Of a stretch of DNA of 47,247 bases, positions 10,953 to 22,725 are shown piece after piece. The DNA comes from Fragilaria crotonensis. Lineage: Eukaryota > Bacillariophyta > Fragilariophyceae > Fragilariales > Fragilariaceae. The position numbers were made by a program, and so were the translations under genes. Under the pieces are notes generated by a model that was not told the DNA's origin, did no database searches, and was given only the letters and a program-made list of their open reading frames with translations. Each line of letters begins with the position of its first letter. Position 1 is the stretch's first letter. The DNA lies in NCBI GenBank assembly GCA_022925895.1, contig JAKSYS010000502.1:1-47247 (forward strand). The letters run 5' to 3'.

Positions 10953-13034
10953 ATGAAGCGCTCTTTGTCAGTTGTACAGCCTGATGGCGATAGCAATGAA
11001 TCCACTTCTACCGGCAAGACGGGCGACTCAATGCAAATACGAATCCCCGACTCCGCTCTTATGATGATGCACCTTGATCGAAGCCATCGGAGGGAAGAAC
11101 CGTTAGGCAATGAAAAGAAGATTGAGCCATCGATACGGACGAAGACCTATTGTGGATTTCACCCCAGGTCCGTCAGCCCGCATCACGCTCCTGACGTGTT
11201 CTTCGAAGGCGAATGCGATGTAGGCCCTCGACCGATTCTTTCACCCCTTCACATAGACAGCAGTTGTCGACCCCCTCCCGACTCGTTGATAATGGAAGCT
11301 GTTCTATGGTTTAACAAAGGAATTGGTGATCACTCAGGAGGTGATCACGAAAGCGCTACAGAAGCGTATGGATTAGCGTTGGGTGCCCTCAGTAAGCGGC
11401 AGTGGACCCTATTGAGCGACTCCGAGTCAGTTCTGAGTTGTCTTGCTCACATAAGGACCCTTGTTCACAACAATATGGGTCAGATTAGTTATCTCGACTG
11501 TGACGAATGCGATGCTCTCTCCCACTTCACTTCAGCACTGGCATCGTCTAAACAAGTAGACTTCTTCGATGATGAAGTGGAGTGGATGCTGACTACAGCG
11601 ACGCTGACATCAAACTTGGCACGCACGTTATGGATGACTGGCGACGTGTTCAACGCAGATTTGGATACGAACTTGCAGGAAGTGCTTCGGTTGCGATCGC
11701 TTTGGCTACTTCCTGAGCACCCCGATGTCGCTTGTGCACACCTCAACCTTGGCTTCCTTCGATTCAGACGCGATGACAAAGCGAATGCTAAGGTGCATTT
11801 GCTGGAATATCTCAAGTATGCAAAGCACGACGATTCCATCTTGGATCCGATTCCTGCGATGGCGCATATTTTGTTGATGGACTACGATGGCAAGAAGGAC
11901 CGCACGTCGAAAGAGCTGGTACGGACGTCACAAGAGCTATTGGAAACTAGACGTTTGATCGGAGACGTGAACGTGAAGGTCTCGTCGTTGCTCAACTATC
12001 TGGGCACTATGCTTTTTAATCTTCGACGATTCGAAGAGTCCATGCTCTTCTATACGCGGGAGCTTGAGCTCGAGGGCGTGCTGTCGGAGAATATCGATGG
12101 CATAAGAGTGAGCGTGACGCTGAACAACATTGGTCGCACTCTGCAGGAACTTGGAAAACTCTCTGACGCAATCAGCTATTACGAAAAGGCCCTCCAGCGA
12201 GTACCTACCGATTATTTTCGCAACCAAGCGCTCGACGCACACGTGCTTTCTAACGAATCCACGCGATTCTCGAACGAAACTGTTCCGCAATCTACGTTGC
12301 ATCTCTTTTCCACCATCTGGTACAACCTCGGTCTGATCCACGACCGCAGGGGATGCCGTGGTGAAGCTATTTCAGCATTCAAGATGTCTCTCAAGCTACG
12401 CCGACGTATGTTCGGAGCCGAACACCAAGACGTTGCATGTCTCTGGTACAACATAGGCACACTCCAAATGGAAAACAACCAAGTTGCAGACGCTTCCGCG
12501 TCCCTGCAAGAAGCCATGCGAATCAAACGCAAGGGGTTTTCAAGAGGATTCAGCAAGCTTGTTCGGACATTATCCAAACTCGCGTGTCTTCAAGAAGATA
12601 GAGGACGTATCGTGGACGCATTTGCTATTCGGGAAGAAATTCTCCACATCCAAACCGCCGCTGAAGATGCTTCCGCTGTCGCCCTTACTCTTCTAAAGAT
12701 GAGCGAACTCAGATTCGCTCAGGGTCTAACCCAAAAGGCTCTGGAACTCGCGCAAAAATCTCTTCGTACGATATTTCAATCTGACGAGCATAAATCGGAG
12801 CACTTCTACTCGCACATACAACGTGTTGAGACTGTGGCCAAGACTTTGATCATGATAGGAAGCCTACATCATGAGCTGATGGACATGGATTTGGCCCGTG
12901 ACAATTTTTTGAAGGCACAGGAGGTTCTGGAGGAGGCAACTCGCCTGCGTCGTGATGAGGCAGTGCCGCAGCTTGTATCTTTGTTAGCAGGACTGCGACT
13001 CCTAGGTCATCCATCCTGTGCGCCGCAGGCATAG
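10953..13034 (+). CDS. Tetratricopeptide-repeat protein (kinesin-light-chain-like TPRs)
   Basis: A 693-residue intact protein. The first ~110 residues are polar and low-complexity. From about residue 110 on it is all helical repeats, including DVACAHLNLGFLRFRRDDKA, VSSLLNYLGTMLFNLRRFEE, VSVTLNNIGRTLQELGKLSD and DVACLWYNIGTLQMENNQVA. The N-G-x-x-Y/F and A-x-x-x-Y/F-x-x-A-L spacing is that of 42-residue kinesin-light-chain-type TPRs, a common large family in diatoms that binds protein partners. No enzymatic domain, signal peptide or membrane segment is visible. The start at 10953 is the first ATG after an in-frame TGA at 10932. It converges on the xylulokinase gene, 94 bp apart. Cellular role unknown. 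Confidence 0.85.
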   Translation: MKRSLSVVQPDGDSNESTSTGKTGDSMQIRIPDSALMMMHLDRSHRREEPLGNEKKIEPSIRTKTYCGFHPRSVSPHHAPDVFFEGECDVGPRPILSPLHIDSSCRPPPDSLIMEAVLWFNKGIGDHSGGDHESATEAYGLALGALSKRQWTLLSDSESVLSCLAHIRTLVHNNMGQISYLDCDECDALSHFTSALASSKQVDFFDDEVEWMLTTATLTSNLARTLWMTGDVFNADLDTNLQEVLRLRSLWLLPEHPDVACAHLNLGFLRFRRDDKANAKVHLLEYLKYAKHDDSILDPIPAMAHILLMDYDGKKDRTSKELVRTSQELLETRRLIGDVNVKVSSLLNYLGTMLFNLRRFEESMLFYTRELELEGVLSENIDGIRVSVTLNNIGRTLQELGKLSDAISYYEKALQRVPTDYFRNQALDAHVLSNESTRFSNETVPQSTLHLFSTIWYNLGLIHDRRGCRGEAISAFKMSLKLRRRMFGAEHQDVACLWYNIGTLQMENNQVADASASLQEAMRIKRKGFSRGFSKLVRTLSKLACLQEDRGRIVDAFAIREEILHIQTAAEDASAVALTLLKMSELRFAQGLTQKALELAQKSLRTIFQSDEHKSEHFYSHIQRVETVAKTLIMIGSLHHELMDMDLARDNFLKAQEVLEEATRLRRDEAVPQLVSLLAGLRLLGHPSCAPQA

Positions 13035-13128
13035 ATTACAAATTTGAAGGCAACTCATCCACCATGAAAATGTTCGATAGACTTCACCTTATAGCATATA
13101 AAAATACATGTAGAACAATGTAGCAACG

Positions 13129-14895
13129 TCAGTCAGCTTTAATCTGGTCTGGCGAGAACTCCTCGACATCCATAAGTGCTGAAAGCATACTATCAGCTTC
13201 GGCATCAGACATTTCCTCTGATTTCTCCCGTCTACGCTTAATGATAGCAAGAAGGTGGTTCACAAAGGCATAGCTTGCCGATTCGGTCTTGCGCAGCAAG
13301 TTGCAAGCGTATCCCCAAACGCGAAAGCATTCGTCAAGGCCGTACTGGTACAATTTGTACATCGACGAAGGTTCTTGAAGAGAGCCGTGCTCCGTTTCTT
13401 AAGAGCGCGAATGCACGTCGATACGAGTCCGAGTGCTCAGAAATAGGATATATCGAATGCGGACTTACAGCGATCGTCTGCTGCAAAACATACTCATCGA
13501 CTTTCATTCCAGACGCTGCCGCACCAGCTTGGAAGGCAGCTCCAAGCGCTGCGCTTTCAGGTTCGATCGGGAAGACCAGCTCACATCCAACAATGTCGGC
13601 AATCATTTGACACCATACTTTATTTTGTGCCCCGCCGCCAACCATGTACATTCGCTCAACTGCACCGAAATGTTGCAACGCATCTGCCAACACGAAGGAT
13701 ATTCCCTCCAAACAGGCTCGATACAACACAGCGGGATCCTTGAAATTTTCAGCCGTCAATCCTAGAACAGCACCAGAAGCGCAAGGCCAATTCGGAGTCC
13801 TTTCACCCCCAAGGTATGGAAGAAAGGTGATACCAAGAGATCCAATTGGAATGGATGCCGCTCTCGCCGACGCAGCCTCGTGCGTTAGTCCATTGCACCA
13901 ATGTTTCAAGAAGTGTTGAAGAACACCAGTGCAACTCATTATACAGGCCAGCGGCAAGTGGCGATCTGCAGCGTCACAAAACGGCGCAACCGGTGTATTC
14001 GATGGAGCTGCTTGGTTCGAAACGCCAAAGGTAGTTCCAGATGTTCCAAGGCTCATGACGACTTGACCTGGTTTCACACAACCGACTCCTAGTGCAGAAC
14101 ACATGTTGTCGCCCGAGCCAACCGAAACCGGAATCAATGTCGATAAGGGGCGTCCTAGAATCTTGAGATATCGCTGGGATAAGTAACCAACAATGGCGTT
14201 GGAAGGAAGCACGGTGGGCAACTTCTGAAGGAGGTCTTTGTCAATAATGCCGGCTAGATTTGCGTCATGCTGTCGTCTGCACGGGTCAAAAATCCCATTA
14301 CCACTTGCATCTCCAGCGTCTGTAACAGGAATTTCTAGGCCAGCTAATTTCATGGTAACAAAATCGTGTGGCATAACAATCCATCTCGTCAGCTCAAAGA
14401 GCTCCGGTTCATTCTCCTTCATCCACAGAATCTTCGGCGATGTGAAACCCGCAGTCAGAAAACTTTGCGGTTTGATGTGCTTCGACATCTCACGCAGTCG
14501 TTTCGCCTGGTCACTTGCCTCCACATCACACCACAGCTTTGCAAGTCTCACAGGATTGCATTCCTCATTCAAAGCCACGAGTCCATGCTGCTGCCCTGAC
14601 ACACCGACACCGCCAACAGAATATTTAGCACGAATTTGAATGGAAATCTTCTTCAAACACACATCAACAGCGTCCAACCAGACTTTTGGATCTTGTTCTG
14701 CTCGACCAGGAACTCCATCAGGATTAGGCGCAAGCCATGAGCAAGAGGATCGCGCTACCACCCTTGCTCACTTGGGGAGTAAGCGACACATTTCGTGCCC
14801 TGGGTTCCGACATCCAAACCAAGGTAGCATTCCAGTCTCGCAGCGCTCGTGAGGTCGACTAGAAGGAGGAGCGGCAATAGCAGCTTTGGCAACAT
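13129..14895 (-). CDS. Xylulokinase-like FGGY carbohydrate kinase, one intron, one frameshift
   Basis: Phosphorylates D-xylulose to xylulose-5-phosphate if orthologous. Starts at 14895 with a hydrophobic leader (MLPKLLLPLLLLVDLTSAAR), then the ATP-site strand YLGLDVGTQGTKCVAY. The frame breaks at about 14760: one G more in a GGG run would join it to the long frame 13334-14761. That frame carries GVGVSGQQHGLVAL, the VMPHDFVTMKLAG block, SVGSGDNMCSALGVG, MSLGTSGTTFGV, GGERTPNWP and MYMVGGGAQNKVWCQMIAD, all typical of XylB. A GTAAGT donor at 13468 and an acceptor at 13390 (79 nt) would join residues QQTIA to a final exon with EPSSMYKLYQYGLDECFRVW and stop at 13129. Left unspliced, the protein ends at 13334 with YRRAFALLRNGARL, also family-like. 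The leader implies entry to the secretory route or an organelle; there is no clear ASAF plastid motif. Confidence 0.75.
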
Positions 14896-15275
14896 TTAGA
14901 ATGTGAAATAATCGGTGTGCTGTGTATTGTAAGGATTGCTGTGACGTTGAATAGAAGTGGTACCACTACAATAGAGGTATTCACACGAAAATGGGATGCA
15001 GGCTACTAAAGTTCAATCCTTGAACATTTTGGATATCGGACTTCACTTCACTCAGCCATCGGAGATTTTAGACATTGGATTTTGGATATATGATACGCAT
15101 GTCCGCATGCCAGATCATACGGTGCCACTGTTGGTAAAATCGACGGTAATACCGTACGATGCGACAACGGTGTGTGCTGCCGAGCAACTTTTTTCCTGTT
15201 CATCAGCGTCAACTCTAGCGTCAAAGTTGTGGCCACAATAGTTGACAGGATCCTAAAAGCATCAGAGCTTTATGG
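14896..15275. other. Divergent intergenic region, xylulokinase/glycosylase
   Basis: Shared upstream region of two divergently transcribed genes. Contains a near-duplicate TTTTGGATAT motif at about 15028 and 15081. No gene is seen and no defined promoter element can be called. Confidence 0.4.
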
Positions 15276-16238
15276 ATGTACATAAGAAAGCCAGGAGTTA
15301 TATCTTTGCTGACGAGGAAACAGACACGAATTGTTGCAATGTCGAACACCGCAAGTCGAAAGCGCTCTCTCGTGGCGACACCTATGGAATCAGAACTTGT
15401 CACCAACCTCCTCAAGGATGCAGGCATTAAGGTCACGACCACAAAAGGAAGTTGGTGTTTACATGAGGGATTATCCCATGTCATTTCTGTAAACGATCAA
15501 AGTTTACGGCCAATTGTACTAAGCAGTGGACCGCCGAGAGTCTACGAATCCATCGAATGCCGGCACCAGGATGCTGTACAGAGCATGACGAATCCAAAGT
15601 CATGTTTTGAATCGCTGTGTCGCATCGTGGCCGGCCAGCAGTTGGCAGGAGCTGCAGCTCACGCGGTTTGGCAAAGACTCTTGGAAGCATCTCATCAGTC
15701 CCTCACGCCCAAGAAAGTACTAGAACTTGCCCAACAAGGTTTGGCCGAAAAGCTGCAAAAGCCTGCTGGATTGTCGGGGGCCAAAGCGAGGTCGATTCTG
15801 GACCTTGCCGAAAAGTTTGAGGCTGGTATCCTTTCTGACGCCTTTTTGGAAACTGCAGCGGAACACGAAGTCCGCGAAGCGCTGCTGAAGGTTCGAGGCA
15901 TTGGACCTTGGTCCTGTGACATGTTTCTCTTGTTCTACTTGGAACGACCCGATATTATGCCTTTAGGAGACTTGGGAGTGCGAAAGGGTATTGCCAAGCA
16001 CTTTGGTCTGCGTGGAACAGGCAAACATGGCACGCTGTGTCAGAAAAACGACGTTGACAGGATGAACGATGCCGCCAAGCCGTATGCACCATACCGCTCT
16101 CTCTTGTCCTTCTACATGTGGAAAGTAGCAGACACAAAAGACGTGTATGACCACTCGAACCCATCTGCCGCAACTGTGGCACCAACAATAGTGACCCCGG
16201 AAAAGAATGCGCAACCTAGGAAAAGAACAAGAAAATAA
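15276..16238 (+). CDS. DNA-3-methyladenine glycosylase II-like (AlkA/HhH-GPD)
   Basis: Base-excision repair glycosylase that removes alkylated bases. The 320-residue frame is intact. Residues ~105-135 (CFESLCRIVAGQQLAGAAAH) are the conserved HhH-GPD entry helix. The helix-hairpin-helix is at ~203-216 (LLKVRGIGPWSCDM), followed by PLGDLGVRKG, whose Asp232 is in the place of the catalytic Asp of AlkA. A basic C-terminal tail (RKRTRK) may act as a nuclear signal. Two start codons are possible, 15276 and 15339. The second gives a shorter leader and starts nearer the conserved region; the first could add a mitochondrial-type extension. Bacterial AlkA is about 280 residues, so length is normal. Confidence 0.88.
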   Translation: MYIRKPGVISLLTRKQTRIVAMSNTASRKRSLVATPMESELVTNLLKDAGIKVTTTKGSWCLHEGLSHVISVNDQSLRPIVLSSGPPRVYESIECRHQDAVQSMTNPKSCFESLCRIVAGQQLAGAAAHAVWQRLLEASHQSLTPKKVLELAQQGLAEKLQKPAGLSGAKARSILDLAEKFEAGILSDAFLETAAEHEVREALLKVRGIGPWSCDMFLLFYLERPDIMPLGDLGVRKGIAKHFGLRGTGKHGTLCQKNDVDRMNDAAKPYAPYRSLLSFYMWKVADTKDVYDHSNPSAATVAPTIVTPEKNAQPRKRTRK

Positions 16239-16270
16239 ATGCTTTACTCAATGCTGCAAGTACTTGTCTA

Positions 16271-17695
16271 TTATGGTACAAGTTGCAGGATTTCCTTGAA
16301 GAGTGTTGGTCCCAGCCCGCTCATTTCCATAATCATCAAGATGCACTCGAATAGAATCAACACAATGATCGTCCACTCGAGCGAGTTACTCTTCTTGTCG
16401 TTGAGCATTTCCAAGAAGAATTTGGCGTTTTGCTGAATCAGATTTAGCTTGAATTCGATGTGTTCAAAGCGACTTTCGATCTCAAATTCGCTTCTCATGC
16501 CCTACCAATTTTGTAAGTGGTATGTCTCATGTTGAGATGTAGGCCGCTAGCAAGAACTTACCTCGTGAACTTTTTCGAATTGACTCATGTTCCAAGCCGT
16601 GTCACTTCGGTCCTTTATCCCAAGTTTGCTAATCATGTCAATAAAGACACTGTTGTTCTGCGATACTACCTGGAACAGACTGGATCGCTCCATCTCCGTA
16701 AAGCTCCTGTCCGAGTGACGGTCGAATTGATGCTGGCGAAATTAGCCAGCAACTGATCGACAATGTCCGAATAGGAATCCAGAGCGACAGTCTGAGCCAT
16801 GATACTAGATATTACAGCAGTGGCATTCATATCCAGGTCTTGTACCACACAAAGTCACCATTCACAACATGTGGTAAATCTTGCAGACTGGGTTGCACCA
16901 ACACTTCAAAGTGCTCTTTGCGTTCGAACCCAGACGAGATTGCTCCAGAACTACAAGTATGTGGACAATAATGAGTGAACTTGAACACGGCCATCATGAG
17001 CTAAGATGAAATAAAGCGGCGAGTACTTACCCGTGCATCTTAATCTCTTCCAACAGCTTCCCTGTATCTCGGGCGACATGTTGAAGAAGACAACCGACCC
17101 AAATCGATAAACTGCTACGAATCAGGGTTGAGCCTCCTCATCCGAAGGAGGAGGACTCAATTGCACAATCACACTTGTCTTTCCAAACATATGCCGCACG
17201 GGTGGCATTGACGAAGTCACTCAAATACCTTGGCCAATACTTTTACGACATCCAGTGTTTGTGCTGCATGAACCGACTTGACTCGAATTGTGTTGGAGGC
17301 ATTCATCAAAGCTTCGACCGAACTATTGCCTCTGGATCGTCGACGGTGGCGGAGGAGTGGCATTTGCGGAATTCTCTCAGTCATAATCCCAAGCTCTCAG
17401 GCATCTTGCTTCGGCTCTGTCCCCTTCCCTCAGGGAGGAAGGAGGAGGAACTGTGCTCCCGAGTTGTCACGTTATGAGTCAACCTGACATGGATGCAGCA
17501 ACTCGAGGTGTGTGATGGTTGCCCAAGCTCATAAATCGTCCAGCGGATGATACGAATCTCGTTTGCACCATTCGGGTAGCCATTCTCACGTAGCACTTGC
17601 TTGACTTGACTCTTGCGGTTTCGACAAGGCGCTTTCGCTGCGGTTGTCACTTTGAATGGGATCACAACAGACGATGGATGGTGAAAATGATGCAA
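16271..17695 (-). pseudogene. RMD1/RMND1 family (DUF155) protein, spliced, frameshifted with in-frame stop
   Basis: Pieces assemble leftward: ENGYPNGANEIRIIRWTIYE, SSVEALMNASNTIRV, HAAQTLDVVKVLAKVFE, RHMFGKTSVIVQL, FVAVYRFGSVVFFN, LLEEIKMHG, ERKEHFEVLVQPSLQDLPHV, NGDFVWYKTW, LDSYSDIVDQLLANFASI, NNSVFIDMISKLGIKDRSD, then HIEFKLNLIQQNAKFFLEM and a C-terminal membrane helix SLEWTIIVLILFECILMIME. This is the DUF155 layout (YGxVVFF strand, long helices, terminal TM), known in yeast Rmd1 and mitochondrial RMND1. Two clean GTAAGT introns fit: 16951-17030 and 16502-16561. Breaks are one-base losses near 17389, 17221, 17072, 16835 and 16704, plus TGA at 17122-17124 where Arg is expected. Either inactive or badly sequenced. 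Confidence 0.75.
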
Positions 17696-18177
17696 ACGCC
17701 GAAGGAAGATTGGATGATGGCGGAGTGGCGGAGTATTATGACACTAATGTAGAGGTGCCCTTTCTACTCCAGTACAATACTGTGCTTGGCTGGAACCCGG
17801 TCTGCTTACGGCCTGGCCTGTCTTCAGGTGTGGTGTGTGGTAAATGGTAAACAGAGACCCGACCTGAGCATGCTGTACAGTACGTGGAGTGCGCAATACT
17901 ACAGTACTAATGGCAACTACGGTAGTATGTTGGACGTTAGACTAGACTGTTGTGAATACTACCAGTATCGAGCCTCTACGTCGGAGAACTAAGGATGCTC
18001 ATTTGTCATTTGGTAGCTCTGCGATGGGCGACTGGTGGAGTTGGGATGCAGCCTTCGACTGGGCGACGGCGGATACCCGTTGGAGCTTCGATAATGTTAA
18101 CACACCTAAGTGAAAAAGGCGACAAGGTGGGGTGCTTTGAATGTAAGTCCCCTCACGGCGACGCCTTGTGAGGACCT
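17696..18177. other. Intergenic, GTAC-rich
   Basis: Lies between the 5' end of the DUF155 gene and the 3' end of the claspin gene. Contains GTACAGTAC and ACTACAGTACTAA microsatellite around 17770-17960. No supported gene. Confidence 0.45.
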
Positions 18178-21100
18178 TTAGTGTCTTTTCTTCTGGCGAA
18201 AGCTGTTGGAAGCCACCTTATCCCAAAGACTGGAACTGGTCTGAAGGGCTCGCTTTCGCTTGCCGGTGGCCGCCACTGGAGCAACAGAACTCCTCGATTG
18301 GCTGTTTTCACTGTGGAAAACCACGTGACTGAGAGCCACACTCTTGTGGATGGCCGAGACCTTGTCTTTATTGGCAGCGCTGCCACCTAAGAAACTGGTC
18401 TTGTTCTTTCTTTGGTGACAAGCCTTTAATGCGAGAACTAAGCTCCCAGATGTTTGTATCGCAAAGAGGCTTTGCGAGTTGGAAGAACTTCCATGATGGC
18501 TGTCTCCTCCAGAATTTGAGAAAGCAGACTGCGAATTGGAAGATGCAGAATACTGTCGCCTGCTCAACCCTGCGACGTCCTTCATTGACATCAATTCTTC
18601 TTTCATCCGTTGGTCTTCGTCAATTAATCGAAGCTGCGAAAACTCTTCATCTTCCCCGTGAGCTTCCAGCAGACGCTGCATACGAGCGCGCTTTGCGAAG
18701 CGCTTGGCAAGACGTTCTTGTTCCCGTTCTTCAGCGTCCTCATCGTTCCCCAGGCGTTCCTGTTCTGGGTCCACGTCGTTATCATCCTCGTCGTCGTCGG
18801 AGAAGTGCTCCTCAATATCACCAGAGCTCCTGTGAAGAAATCTATCCTTTAACATCTTGTCGAGTGCGACTTCGTCGTCAGCATCATCATTGTCCTTAAC
18901 TGAACCACTCTGTTCGCCATCTTCGTCCTCGCTATCCAGTTCATCATCGTTCAGAAGGCCCAACCTCTTCGCATCTTCTCGATTGTCTGCGGCCACAAGT
19001 TGATCGAAGCGATGCAATCCTCTGGCACCTGATCCTCCCCCAGCAATGCCCCCTCGCCGACCGTCGTAACCTTCTCGCATGCGCCTCATCATTTCCTTGT
19101 GTTTCTCTTTTTCTTCACGCTTCATCAATTCCTTGCGGGCTCGTTCTCCCGCTTCTTCGTCTCCTTCATCGTCAGACAACTCATCCACAACATGTTTCAA
19201 GTCCTCGTCGTCCAACTCATCATCAACTTCTTCCTCCTCGTCGTCTTCTTTCTTCTTCTTTCCCATGGAGAAACCAAAATCTTCCAAACCTGCGACTACG
19301 TCTTCCTCCTCTTCCTCGTCGGCCTCAGCCTCAACAAGACCACTGCCCTTTCGCCCCTTGAGTTTTTTTCAATTGTTCGGCTTCCTTCCGGAGCATTTCC
19401 TGCCACCCAGAATTCTTCGCCTTTTTTACTTTTTCGGCAGGCTCCTCTGGCTCTGGGGACGAATCCTTCGTACCTCGCGTTACACCCCTTGGGGCGCGTG
19501 GCGACTCCTGTGGGACCTGCGACACAACCGTTTCAGCTTGGGACTGCTCTTCCTCACCTGTGTCGACGTTGACCATGGAGGCATCCTTGTCGACATTATT
19601 CATGTTCTCAGATTCTCGCCTCGGCGGAGCACCAACGAGGAGGAGTGCCTCCGCTGACGATTCTGAATGCCCTGTGCCCATCTCCTTCATCTCTGGAGCC
19701 ACATCCGATGATTCTTGTTCCAGTCGTTGTTCCATGACAACATGTTGGTCAAATTTTGTACCGTCGGCAGCCTCATTTTCAACAGCCAAAGAAAGTTCTT
19801 CGTCATCATCGTCACCGTTGGCGTCAACATCTGACTCTTGGTCGTGGTCACTCGGGAGATCTGTCTCCTCGGATGCTTGATTAGCATCGTCGTCGTCAAC
19901 GTCATCCTCTTCCTCAATTGCCTTTGCAAGCGCAAGCTCTTCGTCTTCATCGTCATTATCCTGCGATGAGGCTTCACTCGGCTTCCACTCCTCCTCCCCT
20001 TCGTCGTCGAAGGTTCCAACAGCCTCCTCACTAGCAATGAGCATTCGCTCCCGAAGTTGTTTGCGCCCATTCGCCTTGAGACGCGCTTCCTCAAGCTTGA
20101 TGACCTGATTACGTTTCATCTCCTCCGCTTGACGGCAATCACGCAGGTGATCTTGTTCCGAGTTGTACCCCAGCTCTCGAGCAAGCCACAAATTTCCCAT
20201 CTTTCTCTGTTTGGATAGCAGCGTTCGTCTAAGCGAAGCACGGGCCGACAAGCTCTTGCCTGGAGATGATTGCACACTGAGCGCAACTTCTGACCAAGAG
20301 ATTTGCTTCTTCTCAACAACGCTCGCGTGTGCGCTGCTTATACAGTAAGAATAGACAAAGCCTTCGATTGAGCATCGCTTCCTGTAGTACCATTCGATTT
20401 CTCGGTTGCAGTGGATTCCACAGCTTCCTGATGCATTCTGTCCACGATCTCAGCTCCATGTCTGAATCAGAGTCTGAATCAGATGTGCTAGCAGCAGGAG
20501 GGACGCCTTTCTCCACTTCGGCTCCTTTAGGGATAGAATTCTCACCCGTTACGACTTGAATTCGCTTCTGATCTAGCTTTTGAAGCAGATCAAGCCGGCC
20601 CTCTAGTCTCTTCAACTTCAATTCCTCCGTGTTGGTATTAAATCGAGCCGCAATCTGCTCTGCGCGCTCCTGATCTTCCTTATTTTGCTGCATTTGCAAT
20701 TCTTCCTGACGTACACGCAGCTCGTCCATGCGTTTCTTGCGAAGCATCTCGGCGTGAATTCGAATCGCCGAAGGTTTCTTGGCTTTCGTCGAACGTCGGT
20801 TTGATTTTCGCTTCTGTTCAGATTCCTTCTTGATGCCAGATATCTTCTTGGACTTTCTTTTAGGCTTCTTGTCTTCTTGCTCATAGTCCGAGCTATCTTC
20901 TTGGTTGTCAGTTTCAAAGTCAGGTTCTGAGGCTTCGTCATCTTCTTCAACTTCCTCGTCGGACTTTTCTTCTCCGTCACTTCCAACAGCAACGGTGGGC
21001 TCGACAGTCCCTTGAACAAGATTTTTCAAATGATTGCGGACAAAGATCTTGGTCGTTTTAGCGAGGGTGATCCCGTATTCAGCTTCGAGAGCGACTACAA

Positions 21101-21791
21101 TATCCTTCACGGTCACAGTCTCCTTGTCGGCATGCACAAAGAGACCATCGATCGAAGCAATGAGGTCGTCTTCATCGGGATGATCCTCCAAAGTGTTTAG
21201 CAAGGGCTCCGATTGTTTCTTGGTGGAGGACGGCGCAGGTTCATCGAGAGCTGAATTGGTCGGCTTGTGGGTTCGCTTGCTTCGCCGAGGGGTGACATCA
21301 TCGGCCGGTTGGTCTGAAGTGTTCTCAATCGTTTCCGCATCATCCGAAGCATTGGTGGTACTGAAGAAGGTCTCATCATTCTCAGACTCCTGAAGGGACA
21401 ATTCTTTGTGGCTCGTGGCGTTTTCAAGCTCTACCGTTGACACGAGGGCTTTGGTTGGGCTCACATTGACGCGCTTCTCGTCGAGCCCGCCTTGTAAATC
21501 GTTCACCTTATCGTCTTCCAACGTTTCAGGTAATTTAGTTTCGTCAGTGGGATTGACGTTGAGGACATCCTCATCAGTACAATCATGCTCCTCTGTATCC
21601 TCAAATTCTTCGTCGTCACCCAAAAGACAGGCATTCTTCGTTTCTTGTCCAATACCGTCCGCAGGCAACAAATCCGAAGCCGTCAGAAGTGCCTCCGACT
21701 CAACCTCATCCCCAACAGCGCCGTACACCTTGCGACGAGGCTTGCTCACACGAGAAAACGCTGTGGAGATGTTGCTCGATACATCAACCAT
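18178..21791 (-). CDS. Claspin/MRC1-like replication checkpoint protein, frameshifted
   Basis: One gene of roughly 1,190 codons in three main frames: 20313-21791, 19331-20343 and 18178-19365. It is highly acidic with long Asp/Glu tracts and coiled-coil-like Lys/Glu helices. The C-terminal third carries the MRC1-like domain: GDEEAGERARKELMKREEKE, MRRMREGYDGRRGGIAGG, FDQLVAADNREDAKRLGLL, then LDKMLKDRFLHRSS. Claspin/Mrc1 travels with the replication fork and mediates checkpoint kinase activation. SPxK-type and [ST]-x-K stretches are frequent, as expected for a nuclear phosphoprotein. Frame breaks lie near 20455 (a G missing), 20343 (a T missing) and 19370 (an extra A in a run of seven). All are homopolymer-type, and the gene should be essential, so sequence error is the simplest reading. 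A basic tail (FRQKKRH) ends the protein. Confidence 0.8.
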
Positions 21792-22725
21792 GGTGCAGAA
21801 AACAATGTCGACCTGCTCATCACGAGGACTACAGTACTACTGATTTTCGTAGAACCAACCTCAAGCAAAGATGAAATCCTGGCGCGGGGAGCCCCACTAC
21901 CAGGTACAATAAGGACTTACTGGAGTACCAGGTACTACTATACTGGAACTATCATTCGTTGTTGGAGTTTGCTTATTTTTTGCGTTATTCGTTAATATAT
22001 GTTAAGATATGCTGATGATGTTTTTGATGTGCTGATTTTATATTTTTTAGCCAAACAATGTGTGTATGATAGAAGATCCGGGTACTGTATACAGAATACT
22101 GATACTCAAGTTATACGTAGCATACTGTACTCCTAGTAGTAATCCGAGCTTTATTAAATTCAAATTCAACCTGCCATGCCAACTCGTTCTTTTCTGCGAC
22201 GGTATCTTATTTCATGGTGTACTAGCTTCGGTAGTACGGTACCAGTACACCACGAGTCCTCCGCTCTTTTAGAATATATTTTTATAGATACTGTACACTG
22301 TACGCTAGTACACACAAGATGCAAGTGAGAACTGAGTCTTCCGAGCCGACGACAACCACTGTCAGTAGACTATGCATACTCCGTACTGTCCTTCTGGTGC
22401 GCAGGTGTGGGGATTGGGGATGGACGTATTTCTAACTTGCAAATGCCTGGTTTAACCTCTATTTCAGACTCAACTCACTATGATGAGTAGTAGTACTCAG
22501 TATCATTGCTGCTAGGACCGAGGAGCGAGTACAACACATTAAGTTGTCTACTACAGGTGGATATTCTGGAGACAGACCATGCATTGCATACATCTCTCTC
22601 CATGGCGATTTGGAGGCTCTCACAGACCGAAGGTTCGCAATTGTCGAGACTACAGTTCTATTGTGTCCCTTAACGACTCTGCCAGCTACGCCCTGATCAT
22701 GCTGCGCCATGGTAAACAACACAAG
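21792..22725. other. Intergenic, AT- and GTAC-rich
   Basis: Region between the 5' end of the claspin gene and the 3' end of the glycosyltransferase. 21960-22050 is AT-rich with GTTAATATATGTTAAGATATGC. 22080-22320 is GTAC microsatellite. No supported gene. Confidence 0.5.

Noticed and set aside
14740..14790. A 17-nt intron in xylulokinase instead of a frameshift
   Set aside because: Bounded by GT..AG by chance but far shorter than the 60-80-nt introns seen elsewhere in the window; a missing G is simpler.
16900..16930. tRNA T-loop-like GTTCGAACC
   Set aside because: Lies in DUF155 coding sequence, with no cloverleaf around it.
18181..21995. Plus-strand frames rich in Ser/Phe/Leu
   Set aside because: Complementary shadows of the acidic claspin coding strand.
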